33,718 nt of DNA from Guptibacillus hwajinpoensis (GCA_016841285.1 JAENZK010000005.1:1-33718), one strand, 5' to 3'. Positions 24,182 to 32,542 are shown, counted from the first letter of the stretch. Translations and numbers: made by a program. The notes: generated from the letters alone by a model not told the origin.

Positions 24182-25436
24182 TTGCAGCGCTCTCCTTTTG
24201 CTCAATAACTTCCACTTCGTTTTGTTTAAAGCCGATTCCGGATGGGAGGTTTTCAAAAGAACATCGATTATAGACGAATTTCATATCACCGTTAACCAAG
24301 CTAAGAATACTGTCTAACAATCCCGTTACCAACCCTGTTCCAAACTTTACATCCTTAGCTCCAACATATCCATTAACTTCAACATGACCTTTTGTACTAA
24401 TTTCTCCCTGTGAAAATAGAATTCCGTTAATTTGTAAACCTGTCACTAAACCTAAAAAATTTATATCATCCTTGGCTATAATATTAAGATTAGTAGGGAT
24501 AAATTCTAATCCCCCAACTTCCAATAATCCTGTAACCTCTCCATTCACAACTATTGTCCTATTCATTAATGATAATCCCAATAAATCAAGACCAGTAATA
24601 ACCATATCTCCATCTACAAAAATAACCTTATCCGTTGTTGTTAATCCCAAAAGTGAAATACTTAATAAATCATGTGGAATATATTTCCCTTCCTCTTGGG
24701 CCTTTTTCCGAGCATAATCAAAATCAAACAATGGCATTGGAACTTCTTCTTCTTCAACTTTTTTACTGGACTCTAAACCATCCACTCTAATGTTTTCTTT
24801 CCTAGTACTACTAGCGAAACTATTAACCTTTGGGTCTGTTGTAAAGAGCCCATAATGTTTAAGTTCTACGATTCCATTACTATGAACATTACCATTCACT
24901 TTGATTTCATGTGTACTTAAGAAACCTAAGCCTAACAGGCCTGAAACTGTTTGAATTTTCACATTCTCTTTACCGTAAATAGCATATTCCAGTGCCTTTG
25001 GTGGATCTCCACCATTCTCCGGCCAAATAGGTTGTCTTACCCAACTTGTGAGAGTTCTCTTTTCACCTTTATACATCCCAGAAGAAATAATATCGTATCC
25101 TATATTTTCTCCAAAATCATTTATCTTGGGAGTTATGGAAACATCATATTGTCCACCTTGAAAAGAAGTGTTAGATAGTGTCGTGGGCGGCACATTGTTA
25201 CTTTTAATCTCTTTATTAACTTCATAGACACCCTCTTCTAAACCAGCCTCTGCAATATAATAAGCGTTTGTTTGATTTTCATGTTTAAATGAGCTTCTTA
25301 TGTCAGTATTAGAGTATTTAATAATGATCGTTGCCAATGAGATCAATAAAAAAGTAACTATGAGAACAAATACTAAGCTTGCTCCTTCTTGATTAGAACA
25401 GTTAAGTTTTATTAAATTTTCTTTTCTTTGCCCCAT
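24168..25436 (-). CDS. PilX-like minor pilin with bactofilin-like repeat region
   Basis: The 422-residue protein has a pilin-like N-terminus (NQEG|ASLVFVLIVTFLLISLATIII) without the Glu at +5, as in PilX/GspK-type pseudopilins that cap a pilus tip. The conserved AYYIAEAGLEEGVYEVN motif follows at about residues 58-74. The rest is unusual: from about residue 150 it contains repeated short strands such as VNGNVHSNG, VDGDMVITG, VNGEVTGLL and VNGYVGAKDV, resembling the beta-helix of bactofilin-like domains. A surface or tip adhesin role is an inference. It ends in an acidic NEEE tail and overlaps the pilM-pilN gene. Confidence 0.8.
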   Translation of the reverse strand: MGQRKENLIKLNCSNQEGASLVFVLIVTFLLISLATIIIKYSNTDIRSSFKHENQTNAYYIAEAGLEEGVYEVNKEIKSNNVPPTTLSNTSFQGGQYDVSITPKINDFGENIGYDIISSGMYKGEKRTLTSWVRQPIWPENGGDPPKALEYAIYGKENVKIQTVSGLLGLGFLSTHEIKVNGNVHSNGIVELKHYGLFTTDPKVNSFASSTRKENIRVDGLESSKKVEEEEVPMPLFDFDYARKKAQEEGKYIPHDLLSISLLGLTTTDKVIFVDGDMVITGLDLLGLSLMNRTIVVNGEVTGLLEVGGLEFIPTNLNIIAKDDINFLGLVTGLQINGILFSQGEISTKGHVEVNGYVGAKDVKFGTGLVTGLLDSILSLVNGDMKFVYNRCSFENLPSGIGFKQNEVEVIEQKESAANEEE

Positions 25437-25459
25437 AGTTATCCCCTACTATCCCGAAC

Positions 25460-26005
25460 TTACCTTTGAATTTTCCCCCGAGGCTTTGCTTGGATCTCTA
25501 TCTCTTTATCTACTATTTGTGAAGAATAATCTGTTAAAATTTTTCTAAACAGCGTTACTTTAATGAGAGAATCAGTCTCGTCAATTCCAAAAACAGCAGA
25601 AATACCTTCTATTAAAAGATCTCTATTTAGAACCACTGTCTCATCTTCTTCAACTTTATAAAGCTCTTCAGAACGATATAATGCACCCTCTTCAACCGAA
25701 TAGATGACAATTTTATGATTTACGCCGGATTCTTCTAAAAGCGTTAAACTATTTGTTTCACTCACAGGATACGAGATACCATCAATTGTTCCGATTTTAC
25801 TGCTAACAATATCCCTCTTAATAAGATTGTGAATGTGTCGTAAATTAAGTTGCACATCTGCTTGACTAACTGTCCTGTCATAGCTTACTAAGCCTTCCCT
25901 AAACATCGAAAAAATGACTGTAAATATAACCATTGATATCGAAACTGTAATTAATAGTTCAATTAACGTAAAGCCTTTATTGGTATGGACGCTTTTAAAA
26001 GACAT
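25460..26005 (-). CDS. Minor prepilin (PilJ/PulJ-like)
   Basis: The 181-residue protein carries a standard class III/type IVa prepilin signal, NKG|FTLIELLITVSISMVIFTVIF, with Phe at +1 and Glu at +5, within a short 11-residue leader. The segment YDRTVSQADVQLNLRHIHNLIKRDIVSS (about residues 36-63) is typical of PulJ/ComGF-like minor pilins. Its ATG shares one base with the stop of the preceding gene (TAATG), so it is translationally coupled. It should be cleaved by a prepilin peptidase, which is not encoded in this window. Confidence 0.85.
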   Translation of the reverse strand: MSFKSVHTNKGFTLIELLITVSISMVIFTVIFSMFREGLVSYDRTVSQADVQLNLRHIHNLIKRDIVSSKIGTIDGISYPVSETNSLTLLEESGVNHKIVIYSVEEGALYRSEELYKVEEDETVVLNRDLLIEGISAVFGIDETDSLIKVTLFRKILTDYSSQIVDKEIEIQAKPRGKIQR

Positions 26006-26457
26006 TACGGAGATTCACCTTTCCGTAGTAATAAACTGCCAATCTCTACCCCATTTCCATTCTTTTCAACACGAACATTAATTTGCATAATTTCATTAAT
26101 TGGCTTCCCACTAAAAGGAAGCAAATCAAATTCAATCTCATAGAAATTTGCACATTGTAATTGGTCATCACTATCTATAAAAATCTCTGTATAATTTATA
26201 TTCTCATCTTCCTCGGCACGGTTATCTAATAAGGTTTGATAAGGCAACGATTTCAATTGCTCCATAACATTACTAGCACATTCATTTTTATCCGTTCGAT
26301 CCCAGCTTTGTTCCACACCGGCTCTGCCGCTAATGAAGACTGCGATAATGACTGTTAGGACCAAGGTTAAAATAAAGATTGAGATAAGCAGTTCGAGTAA
26401 GGTTTCACCTTTTGAGTTTAGAAATTTGATGGTATCAATACATTTAAGATTGCTCAT
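26005..26457 (-). CDS. Minor prepilin (PilV-like) with atypical +1 residue
   Basis: The 150-residue product has a prepilin signal, NSKG|ETLLELLISIFILTLVLTVIIAVF. Glu at +5 is present, but +1 is Glu instead of the usual Phe or Met. The remaining soluble domain contains two Cys (ASNVMEQL and LQCANFYEIEF regions), which may form the disulfide seen in many minor pilins. It lies between the major pilin and the PilJ-like gene and is coupled to the latter. PilV assignment is by position and general form. Confidence 0.78.
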   Translation of the reverse strand: MSNLKCIDTIKFLNSKGETLLELLISIFILTLVLTVIIAVFISGRAGVEQSWDRTDKNECASNVMEQLKSLPYQTLLDNRAEEDENINYTEIFIDSDDQLQCANFYEIEFDLLPFSGKPINEIMQINVRVEKNGNGVEIGSLLLRKGESP

Positions 26458-26504
26458 TAGTGCACAACCTTTAATTAGCTATGGTTTAAATGTAAAAACC
26501 TTAA

Positions 26505-26876
26505 CTATTCGAATTTAACATTTCCGTTTGCATCAAGAATATATGCCTTAGTTTTATTGTCATGCCCTGTTACATCTTTCCAAGGATTTTCTGCAATTTC
26601 ATTTATATACTTACCATTAATTAATTTATTTTGGTTAATTACCTTATCTGCATTCCCATCCGATGTTGGATATTTCCCTGTATCAAAATGATATCTTTCA
26701 ACAGCCGATTGAAGTAAAGATACATTCGCTGAATTTGCAGCCTTCCTCGAATCTTCCCCCGTATCAGCAAATCTCGGAATTATAATTACAGCTAAAATCG
26801 CCAAAATTCCGATTACAATTAGTAATTCTATTAATGAAAAGCCCTTCTGATTACGTAACAACTTTTTGATGCTCAT
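26505..26876 (-). CDS. Type IV pilin (PilA/GspG-like), probable major pilin
   Basis: The 123-residue protein has a canonical signal, NQKG|FSLIELLIVIGILAILAVIIIPRF, with the long hydrophobic helix that forms the pilus core. The short globular part has the GspG-like DTGKYPTSDGNADKV and NPWKDVTGHD loops, suggesting calcium-binding of the GspG type. No cysteines are present. The start is set to ATG 26876 because GGAGGG lies 8 nt upstream; the track's TTG at 26891 falls inside that site. As the only canonical full-length pilin, it is the best candidate for the major subunit. Confidence 0.88.
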   Translation of the reverse strand: MSIKKLLRNQKGFSLIELLIVIGILAILAVIIIPRFADTGEDSRKAANSANVSLLQSAVERYHFDTGKYPTSDGNADKVINQNKLINGKYINEIAENPWKDVTGHDNKTKAYILDANGNVKFE

Positions 26877-26920
26877 CGTTTTTCCCTCCAATTTTAAACA
26901 AAAGGATTATCTTTTAATCT

Positions 26921-28120
26921 TTAATTATTAATCATTGACATACCATCGTACATTGGTAGAAGAATTCCAATGATGATACTGCCTACCATTAAACCAATGA
27001 CGATAAGAAGGAAGGGTTCAATCAACGAAGTCATTTGATTGACCTTCAATTCCAATTCGCTTTTCGTATAGTTTGCTAGATCATCTAATAACTGATCTAA
27101 ATCACCGGTTTCTTCCCCAACCTTAACCATTGAAACAAGGATGCTTGGGAATATGGTTCGTTTTTCTAATGCACTGCCAAATTCGACTCCGGAACGGATT
27201 TCCTCAGAAATATCACTAATTTCATTACTAAAGTATTTATTGCTAATGATTTTGGCTGTAATGTCCAAAGACCGATCAATTGAAATTCCACTTTTGAATA
27301 AATCATGTACACATTGACTGAAACGATAAACCATTACATCTGTAACAAGCTTACCTACAAATGGAATTTTAATTAATTGAAAATCAACCCACTTCCTCAC
27401 AGTTGGATTTGACATCAACTTCATTCCCATTAGAACTAATAAAACTAAAAGTATTAATAAAATAAGTCCATAATTCATTAATCCGTTGTGAATTAATAAT
27501 AGAATTTTTGTAATGATGGGAAGTTCTGCCTTTGAATTTTCAAACATTGTTAGGAATGTTGGTAAAGCGTATAAAATTAACCCAAGTGAAACAATATTTG
27601 CAAAAATGATTATAACAATGGGATAAGCAAATGCGGCCTTTACTTTACCAGTTACTTGATGGGTTGACTGAAAACTATCAGCAAGCAAGTCCAACACATG
27701 GTCAAGTTCTCCACTTTCTTCTGAAGCAAACAGCATATTAATAAATAAAGGTGGAAAAAAGCGTCCATGCTTCTGAAATGCTTTGGATAAATTTTCACCG
27801 TTTAAGAGGTCATTTGTGACCAACCCTGATATTTCTTTAAGTTTTTTATTTTTAACCTGTGCTTCTACTAGATTAATAGCTTGGATGATTGGAACTCCTG
27901 TCCGAATCATTGAGCTTAATTGCCTGCAAAAAAACGCCAATTCTTTATTAGGTATTTTTTTCTGAAAAAGGCGATGTTCTTGTTTTTCTTCGATATGGGT
28001 TACGGTATATCCACTATTTTCCAACCTACGAATCAAATCTTGTTCTGAATAAGCTTCAATATCGCCCCTTAAAAGTCTTCCATTGTTGTCCCTTGCGCTA
28101 AATTGATAAATTTGCCCCAT
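26921..28120 (-). CDS. pilC: PilC/GspF-family platform protein
   Basis: The 399-residue inner-membrane protein is the platform on which pilin subunits are assembled. It starts with FSARDNNGRLLRGDIEAYSEQDLIRRLENSGY and contains two homologous GspF domains: LAFFCRQLSSMIRTGVPIIQAINL (about residues 60-83) and YRFSQCVHDLFKSGISIDRSLDI (about 266-288). Membrane helices are at about 165-190, 210-235 and 365-390. It follows pilB by 23 nt, and the pilin follows it by 44 nt, so all are one operon. ComGB is a paralogue, but the gene set here is not the comG operon. Confidence 0.93.
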   Translation of the reverse strand: MGQIYQFSARDNNGRLLRGDIEAYSEQDLIRRLENSGYTVTHIEEKQEHRLFQKKIPNKELAFFCRQLSSMIRTGVPIIQAINLVEAQVKNKKLKEISGLVTNDLLNGENLSKAFQKHGRFFPPLFINMLFASEESGELDHVLDLLADSFQSTHQVTGKVKAAFAYPIVIIIFANIVSLGLILYALPTFLTMFENSKAELPIITKILLLIHNGLMNYGLILLILLVLLVLMGMKLMSNPTVRKWVDFQLIKIPFVGKLVTDVMVYRFSQCVHDLFKSGISIDRSLDITAKIISNKYFSNEISDISEEIRSGVEFGSALEKRTIFPSILVSMVKVGEETGDLDQLLDDLANYTKSELELKVNQMTSLIEPFLLIVIGLMVGSIIIGILLPMYDGMSMINN

Positions 28121-28143
28121 AAAATCACGCCTTTATGTTCCAA

Positions 28144-29811
28144 TTAGAAATAAACCACTCTTATAACCTCTTCTATAGTTGTCAGGCCATTTCTTGCTTT
28201 TTCTATACCATCATCCGCTAATGGAACATACCAGTTTTTATTTGATAATACATTTTTTAATTCAAATTCGGATACGCGGTCATTAATTAAGGAACTAATC
28301 TCATCGTCAATTTTTATTACCTCTTGAATGCCCATTCTGCCTTTATAACCGCTATTTTGACACTTAAAGCAGCCTTTCCCTTTATAAAAGGTATGTCCTC
28401 CATTCAAGTTTTTACTGCCAATCCTCTCCAACACACCATTTCCTATCTTTACCTCTGTTTTGCAGTAGGGACAAATAGTTCTTACAAGTCTTTGTGAGAT
28501 AACCCCTTTTATTGATGCAGCTAAAAGATAAGGTTCTATCCCCATATTAAGGAAGCGGAACACACTGCCAATTGCCGTATTCGTATGCAGTGTACTAAGT
28601 ACCAAGTGCCCCGTTAATGCAGCTTGTACAGCAATTTTTGCCGTTTCTTCGTCACGAATTTCCCCAACCATTATGATATCGGGGTCTTGCCTAAGGATAG
28701 AACGTAGACCGGAAGCAAATGTCAACCCTGCCGGAGTGTTAATTTGAATTTGGTTGACCCTAGGTAACACGTATTCTATCGCATCTTCAATTGTTACAAT
28801 ATTGTTATCATTATTATTAATTTCATTAAGCGCTGCATATAAGGTTGTTGATTTCCCACTACCTGTAGGCCCTGTTATTAAAATAATGCCATGCGGCAAA
28901 TTAATTAATTGCCGGAAAAGATGTAAATTAGAGGGCTGAAATCCTAGTTCACTCAATTTATGAACATTATCTTTTTCTAATAAACGTAGAACAACTTTTT
29001 CACCAAACATGGTTGGAATCGTTGACATCCTTACATCCAACATTTTGCTAGCAACTCTAAGATGAAAGCTTCCATCCTGTGGCTTTCGTCTTTCAATAAT
29101 ACTTAGATTCGCCATTACTTTTAATCTGGATATCGTTGTTTCCTTCAATTGATCGGTAAGTGACATAATGTCGAGAAGGACACCATCAATTCTAAATCGG
29201 ATAACCATTTCCTTTTCATGGGTTTCAATATGAATATCACTGGCATTCATGGCAACGGCCTTATTAATTAGAGATTTTACAAATGTTATTGTTGGGGCAT
29301 CTGATGAGTCATCTTGTTGTAATTCTGAAGATAGATTCAGGTCCGATTTTTTAATTTCTTCAATTTTAGCTTTCTGATCCCGTGGCAAGTAAAACCGATT
29401 TATCGCCCAATCAATATCCTTTTTGGCAGCGATAACAATTTTAATTTCATAATTGGTTAACATAAACAAATCATCTATGACCGATAGTTTTAATGGATCC
29501 GAAATCGCTACAGTTAATGTATTATTTTCAAATTCTATAGGGATAATTTGATACCTTTTGGCCAAATCTTCATTGATCTCTTTTAGAGCATGTTCGGAAA
29601 TATGTTTTTGGCGTAAATCAACATAAGACAAATCTAATTGTTTTCCTAGAACTCGTAAAAACTGTTCCTCATTTATCAACCCTTCGTTAATAAAAATTTG
29701 ACCAAGAGGCTCCCCAGTTATCTTTTGTTTTTTCAAACAACGCTCTAAGTCAATTTCACTTATAGCCTTTTCATTAACAAGAATTTGCCCGATGCGCGTG
29801 TATTTCCCCAT
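28144..29811 (-). CDS. pilB: PilB/GspE-family pilus assembly ATPase
   Basis: The 555-residue hexameric ATPase should power pilus extension. Residues 1-150 are the two-part N-terminal MshEN/T2SSE_N domain (RIGQILVNEKAISEIDLERCL...). The core has Walker A GPTGSGKST (314-322), the Asp box and Walker B DIIMVGEIRD (378-387) and the His box TGHLVLSTLHT. A tetracysteine zinc site (CPYC and CFKC) is in the C-terminal part, as in extension ATPases and unlike PilT. AGGAG precedes the ATG at 29811. It is the first gene of the pilus operon. Confidence 0.95.
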   Translation of the reverse strand: MGKYTRIGQILVNEKAISEIDLERCLKKQKITGEPLGQIFINEGLINEEQFLRVLGKQLDLSYVDLRQKHISEHALKEINEDLAKRYQIIPIEFENNTLTVAISDPLKLSVIDDLFMLTNYEIKIVIAAKKDIDWAINRFYLPRDQKAKIEEIKKSDLNLSSELQQDDSSDAPTITFVKSLINKAVAMNASDIHIETHEKEMVIRFRIDGVLLDIMSLTDQLKETTISRLKVMANLSIIERRKPQDGSFHLRVASKMLDVRMSTIPTMFGEKVVLRLLEKDNVHKLSELGFQPSNLHLFRQLINLPHGIILITGPTGSGKSTTLYAALNEINNNDNNIVTIEDAIEYVLPRVNQIQINTPAGLTFASGLRSILRQDPDIIMVGEIRDEETAKIAVQAALTGHLVLSTLHTNTAIGSVFRFLNMGIEPYLLAASIKGVISQRLVRTICPYCKTEVKIGNGVLERIGSKNLNGGHTFYKGKGCFKCQNSGYKGRMGIQEVIKIDDEISSLINDRVSEFELKNVLSNKNWYVPLADDGIEKARNGLTTIEEVIRVVYF

Positions 29812-30122
29812 ATCATTTTCTCCTATACTCTCTACTTTTGAATCTATGTTTCCTATAATCAGGAAATTTTTTTAGTAAAATATAAGAAATAATTACCACC
29901 ACCTTTTCACCCAAATAATAACATAGGCCCAAGAATTTGAAAGAAGTTGGAAGAATAATTCCGAATTTTGTAAATTACACGTCACAAAATTATCACAATA
30001 TTTTCAAATTACTGTAACATTGATTTAAATGAGGGATAATTTTTTCACGGACATAAAAATGATTAATATATTAGCTGAAATGGGATTTTATTTTGCAATT
30101 AGTAAAAAAGGGGATTTTAATT
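29812..30122. other. Divergent intergenic region between pilB and the L,D-transpeptidase gene
   Basis: This 311-nt AT-rich stretch must hold the promoters of the pilus operon (-) and of the transpeptidase gene (+). I see no riboswitch and no clear sigma-A boxes. Two direct copies of TCACAA occur at 29983 and 29994, 11 bp apart, beside a TTTTGT...ACAAAA dyad (29968-29990). They may be a regulator site, but no regulator can be named. Confidence 0.4.
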
Positions 30123-30620
30123 ATGAAACATACAGTTAAACGAGGGGAAACACTTAGTTCAATTGCCCTTGATTATAGGACTCCTCTTCATGCGATAATC
30201 CAAGCAAATCCAACTATAAACCCAAATATGATTTACCCCGGACAACTTATCACAATCCCGGGTTTCCCTTCAGTTGAAACGCAACCTTACCGGATTCATA
30301 TCTCGATTTCAAATAGAAAGCTTTCATTATATAAGCATGGTAATTTAGTAAAGGTGTACCCAATTGCTGTTGGAAAAATGGTAACTGAAACTCCAGTTGG
30401 GGACTACATTATTATTAATAAAGCTCCTAACCCTGGGGGACCATTTGGAACGATGTGGATGAGTCTCTCGAAGCAGCATTACGGGATCCATGGTACGAAC
30501 AATCCAAGTTCTATTGGGAAGGCTGTGTCGCATGGTTGTATCAGGATGTACAACCATGATGTTGAGGAACTTTCGCGGATTGTACCGATTGGTACACCTG
30601 TTCATATAAGGCCGAGTTGA
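30123..30620 (+). CDS. LysM-containing L,D-transpeptidase (YkuD-like)
   Basis: The 165-residue enzyme should form 3-3 cross-links in peptidoglycan. An N-terminal LysM domain ([45 protein letters not shown], residues 3-47) binds the wall. The YkuD catalytic domain follows, with IHGTNNP (His123) and the nucleophile in SHGCIRM (Cys139, His137). Size and order match B. subtilis YkuD. There is no signal peptide, as in YkuD, a forespore/mother-cell protein located in the spore; the same is likely here. ATG 30123 is chosen over the track's TTG 30093 because AAAGGGG lies 9 nt before it and LysM then starts at residue 3. Confidence 0.93.
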   Translation: MKHTVKRGETLSSIALDYRTPLHAIIQANPTINPNMIYPGQLITIPGFPSVETQPYRIHISISNRKLSLYKHGNLVKVYPIAVGKMVTETPVGDYIIINKAPNPGGPFGTMWMSLSKQHYGIHGTNNPSSIGKAVSHGCIRMYNHDVEELSRIVPIGTPVHIRPS

Positions 30621-30690
30621 TTGGAGAGCACTGCTTGCGTGCTTGGTTTTGGGTAGGGTCCGTGATTTGAGAACGCGAAACTTTCTTATA

Positions 30691-31015
30691 CGTACCCATT
30701 TTCCTGTTTTGGCGCGGGGGTTCGGGTACGCTAGACACATTTTCGTTACCGGTTTCTGGTTTTGAACGGGATCCCGGTAACGCAAAAACACTAATGACTC
30801 TAATTCCATTTAGTGACTGGCCGCCTAATTTTTCTGGCATATCGGGCTCTAAACTCTGCTTTAGCGACTGTACGCTCTCTTTTTCTTCCGCCTCGGTCAC
30901 TAAACCCGGCTTTAGTGACCGACCTCACTCCTTTTCCTCCTACTCAGGCTCTAAACTCTGCTTTAGTGACCGACCTCACTCTTTTTTGCCCATCTCGGGC
31001 TCTAAAAGCTCCCCT
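30691..31015. repeat. Second hairpin array, about 51-bp period, variable stems
   Basis: CTAAA...TTTAG cores occur at 30849, 30900, 30951 and 31002 (left arm only), exactly 51 bp apart, and a degenerate one at 30800. The best unit is a perfect 10-bp dyad, GGTCACTAAA-CCCGGC-TTTAGTGACC (30895-30920). Upstream are two different long-loop dyads, CGTACCC (30691) with GGGTACG (30724) and CGTTACCGG (30744) with CCGGTAACG (30774), 53 bp apart. The interval between ldt and the MFS gene (30621-31076) holds nothing else; the track ORFs here are repeat read-through. Confidence 0.82.
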
Positions 31016-31059
31016 TGCGCACAAATCCCGACTCCCGCTCCCCAGGTTCAGAACAAGAA

Positions 31060-31090
31060 AAAAAGAGCTCCCCAGTCTATAGGGAGCCCC
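31060..31090 (-). terminator. Terminator of the MFS gene, overlapping its stop codon
   Basis: On the minus strand GGGCTCCC pairs with GGGGAGC(TC) around about 8 nt and runs into TCTTTTTTTCTTG. The TAG stop codon of the MFS gene (31077-31079) lies in the loop. Confidence 0.85.
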
Positions 31091-32249
31091 TCACCTTTAC
31101 TTTTCCTTCATATATTCGATACAACACAAACGCAACAACCGAAATCAGTGCACCTGAAATATACGGCAAATCCATCATTGTTTCATATAGTAGTCCGGCT
31201 AATGGTGGACCCAGAATGCGCCCCAATGATTCAAAAGAGGAAAGCACTCCGGTTACACTTCCATGTCCACTTGTATTAATTTTGGTTAATAAGGAAGACA
31301 CACTTGGGCGAATCACGCCATTTCCTAGACCAAATATAGTTAAAAAGAGTGCTGCTGTAAAAAAATCTTTAATAAATAAAATCAAACCAAAGCCAATGAT
31401 GGAAACGACGATCCCGGCCTGAATGACCTTTCCTTCACCGAATTTTTTAATAAATCGGCCGACTAAACCACCTTGTACAGCTGCTCCTGCAAAACCCATT
31501 ATCATGAAAATATACCCTAGATTAACCGAATCAATCCCCGCACGTGCAGCTGCATAGTAAGCAAATGTTGCTTCTAGTCCCGCTAATGAAAACGAAATAA
31601 AAAAGGATAGAAAATAAAGAATTCCCATGGTCCCCTTAACGGTGCTCCAAGGTGTTGCTGCAGCATTTCTTTCTTTTGCAAGCTCCCTCTCTTCTTTTGA
31701 CAATGATTCCTTTAAAACAAATAAAACAAAAACAAATGTAATTAACGATACGATGCCCGCAATCCAAAATGGTGTATTTAAACTAACTTTGGAAAACAGC
31801 CCTCCAATAGCTGGGCCAAATATAAAACCAAGCCCTACTGCTGCGCCAATAATCCCCATTCCCTTGCCACGATCCTCAGGGGTAGTGATATCAGCAACGT
31901 ACGCCATCGATGTTGGCATATTAGCAGAGGACAAAATTCCACCGATTATTCTCGCCGCAAAAAGCATCCATAACTCGGTAGAAATGGCGAATAAGAAAAA
32001 GGAAAGAGCCAGCCCGACAATTCCAATTAACAAAACCGGTTTTCTCCCGATTCGGTCTGAAACCCGGCCCCACATCGGGGCAAATAATAACTGCATCAGA
32101 GAATAAACGGCCATTAACCAGCCTAACTCTGTTGGTGATGCTCCGATCTCTTCTGCAAAAAATGGAAGCACAGGGATGATGATCCCGAAGCCCACCATTA
32201 CTAAAAACATAATTATAAATAGAAGCAATAATGCCTTTTTGTTTCCCAA
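31077..32249 (-). CDS. MFS drug/metabolite exporter (DHA1 type)
   Basis: The 390-residue protein has 12 predicted membrane helices and is likely a proton-coupled exporter. Motif A, GRVSDRIGRKPVLLIGI (about residues 61-77), and motif C-like GIIGAAVGLGFIFGPAIGG (about 132-150) place it in the 12-helix drug:H+ antiporter group with TetA, Bmr/Blt and NorA. RIIGGILSSANMPTSMAYVAD (motif B region, about 98-118) is also typical. The substrate cannot be predicted. It is monocistronic, with GGAGGATCGAG upstream of the ATG and its own terminator. The neighbouring genes give no functional clue. Confidence 0.9.
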   Translation of the reverse strand: MGNKKALLLLFIIMFLVMVGFGIIIPVLPFFAEEIGASPTELGWLMAVYSLMQLLFAPMWGRVSDRIGRKPVLLIGIVGLALSFFLFAISTELWMLFAARIIGGILSSANMPTSMAYVADITTPEDRGKGMGIIGAAVGLGFIFGPAIGGLFSKVSLNTPFWIAGIVSLITFVFVLFVLKESLSKEERELAKERNAAATPWSTVKGTMGILYFLSFFISFSLAGLEATFAYYAAARAGIDSVNLGYIFMIMGFAGAAVQGGLVGRFIKKFGEGKVIQAGIVVSIIGFGLILFIKDFFTAALFLTIFGLGNGVIRPSVSSLLTKINTSGHGSVTGVLSSFESLGRILGPPLAGLLYETMMDLPYISGALISVVAFVLYRIYEGKVKVRGSL

Positions 32250-32340
32250 ACTCGATCCTCCGTTTCACTTAAAGAAATTTCCATAACCACTATCATATAT
32301 TATTTACCAATTAATTTCTATTTTTTAGGCCATATTATGG

Positions 32341-32450
32341 TTGAAAATGTGGGACACAGTTCCTGACCCCATGGCTCGCCGCGGCCAAAAAAATCGGGAC
32401 GAAGAACCCGACCCTCTGGCGCACACCGACCCTAAGGCTCAAAAATATTA
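32341..32450. repeat. Degenerate short repeats before the purine permease gene
   Basis: GC-rich motifs stand out in AT-rich surroundings: GGGACACAGTTCCTGACCCC (32351-32370), then GGGAC again 45 bp later, and three versions of C(C)GACCC..GGC at 32362, 32408 and 32426. The first string resembles GTCAGGAACTGTGTCCC hairpin elements I recall from Bacillaceae. The track ORF 32341-32550 is not considered a gene. Confidence 0.35.
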
Positions 32451-32486
32451 TTTCAGTAAAACAAACCACTTGAATTTCTTATATAA

Positions 32487-32524
32487 AACGAATATTATAA
32501 GACAGGTACGTCTAAAATGTTCGT
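32487..32524 (+). other. Small stem-loop in the permease leader
   Basis: ACGAA (32488-32492) pairs with TTCGT (32520-32524), enclosing AGAC-AGGTAC-GTCT. It lies just before the GGAGG ribosome binding site of the permease. It does not match the conserved core of the purine riboswitch (no TATA...TTTCTACC pattern). Function unknown. Confidence 0.3.
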
Positions 32525-32542
32525 CTCTTGGAGGTTTTACTA

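Noticed and set aside
29812-30092. c-di-GMP riboswitch upstream of pilB
   Set aside because: No GEMM-type core sequence on the minus strand; the region is AT-rich and unstructured.
30345-31422. ORFs on both strands around the second array (30345-30809, 30541-30900, 30794-31279, 30813-31082, 31015-31422)
   Set aside because: They overlap ldt, the MFS gene or the repeat units in alternative frames, and repeat the same SFSxxSGSKLCFSD-like peptide because of the 51-bp period (a multiple of three).
32450-32542. Purine riboswitch upstream of the NCS2 permease
   Set aside because: The conserved TATA...TTTCTACC...GACTATG pattern is absent.
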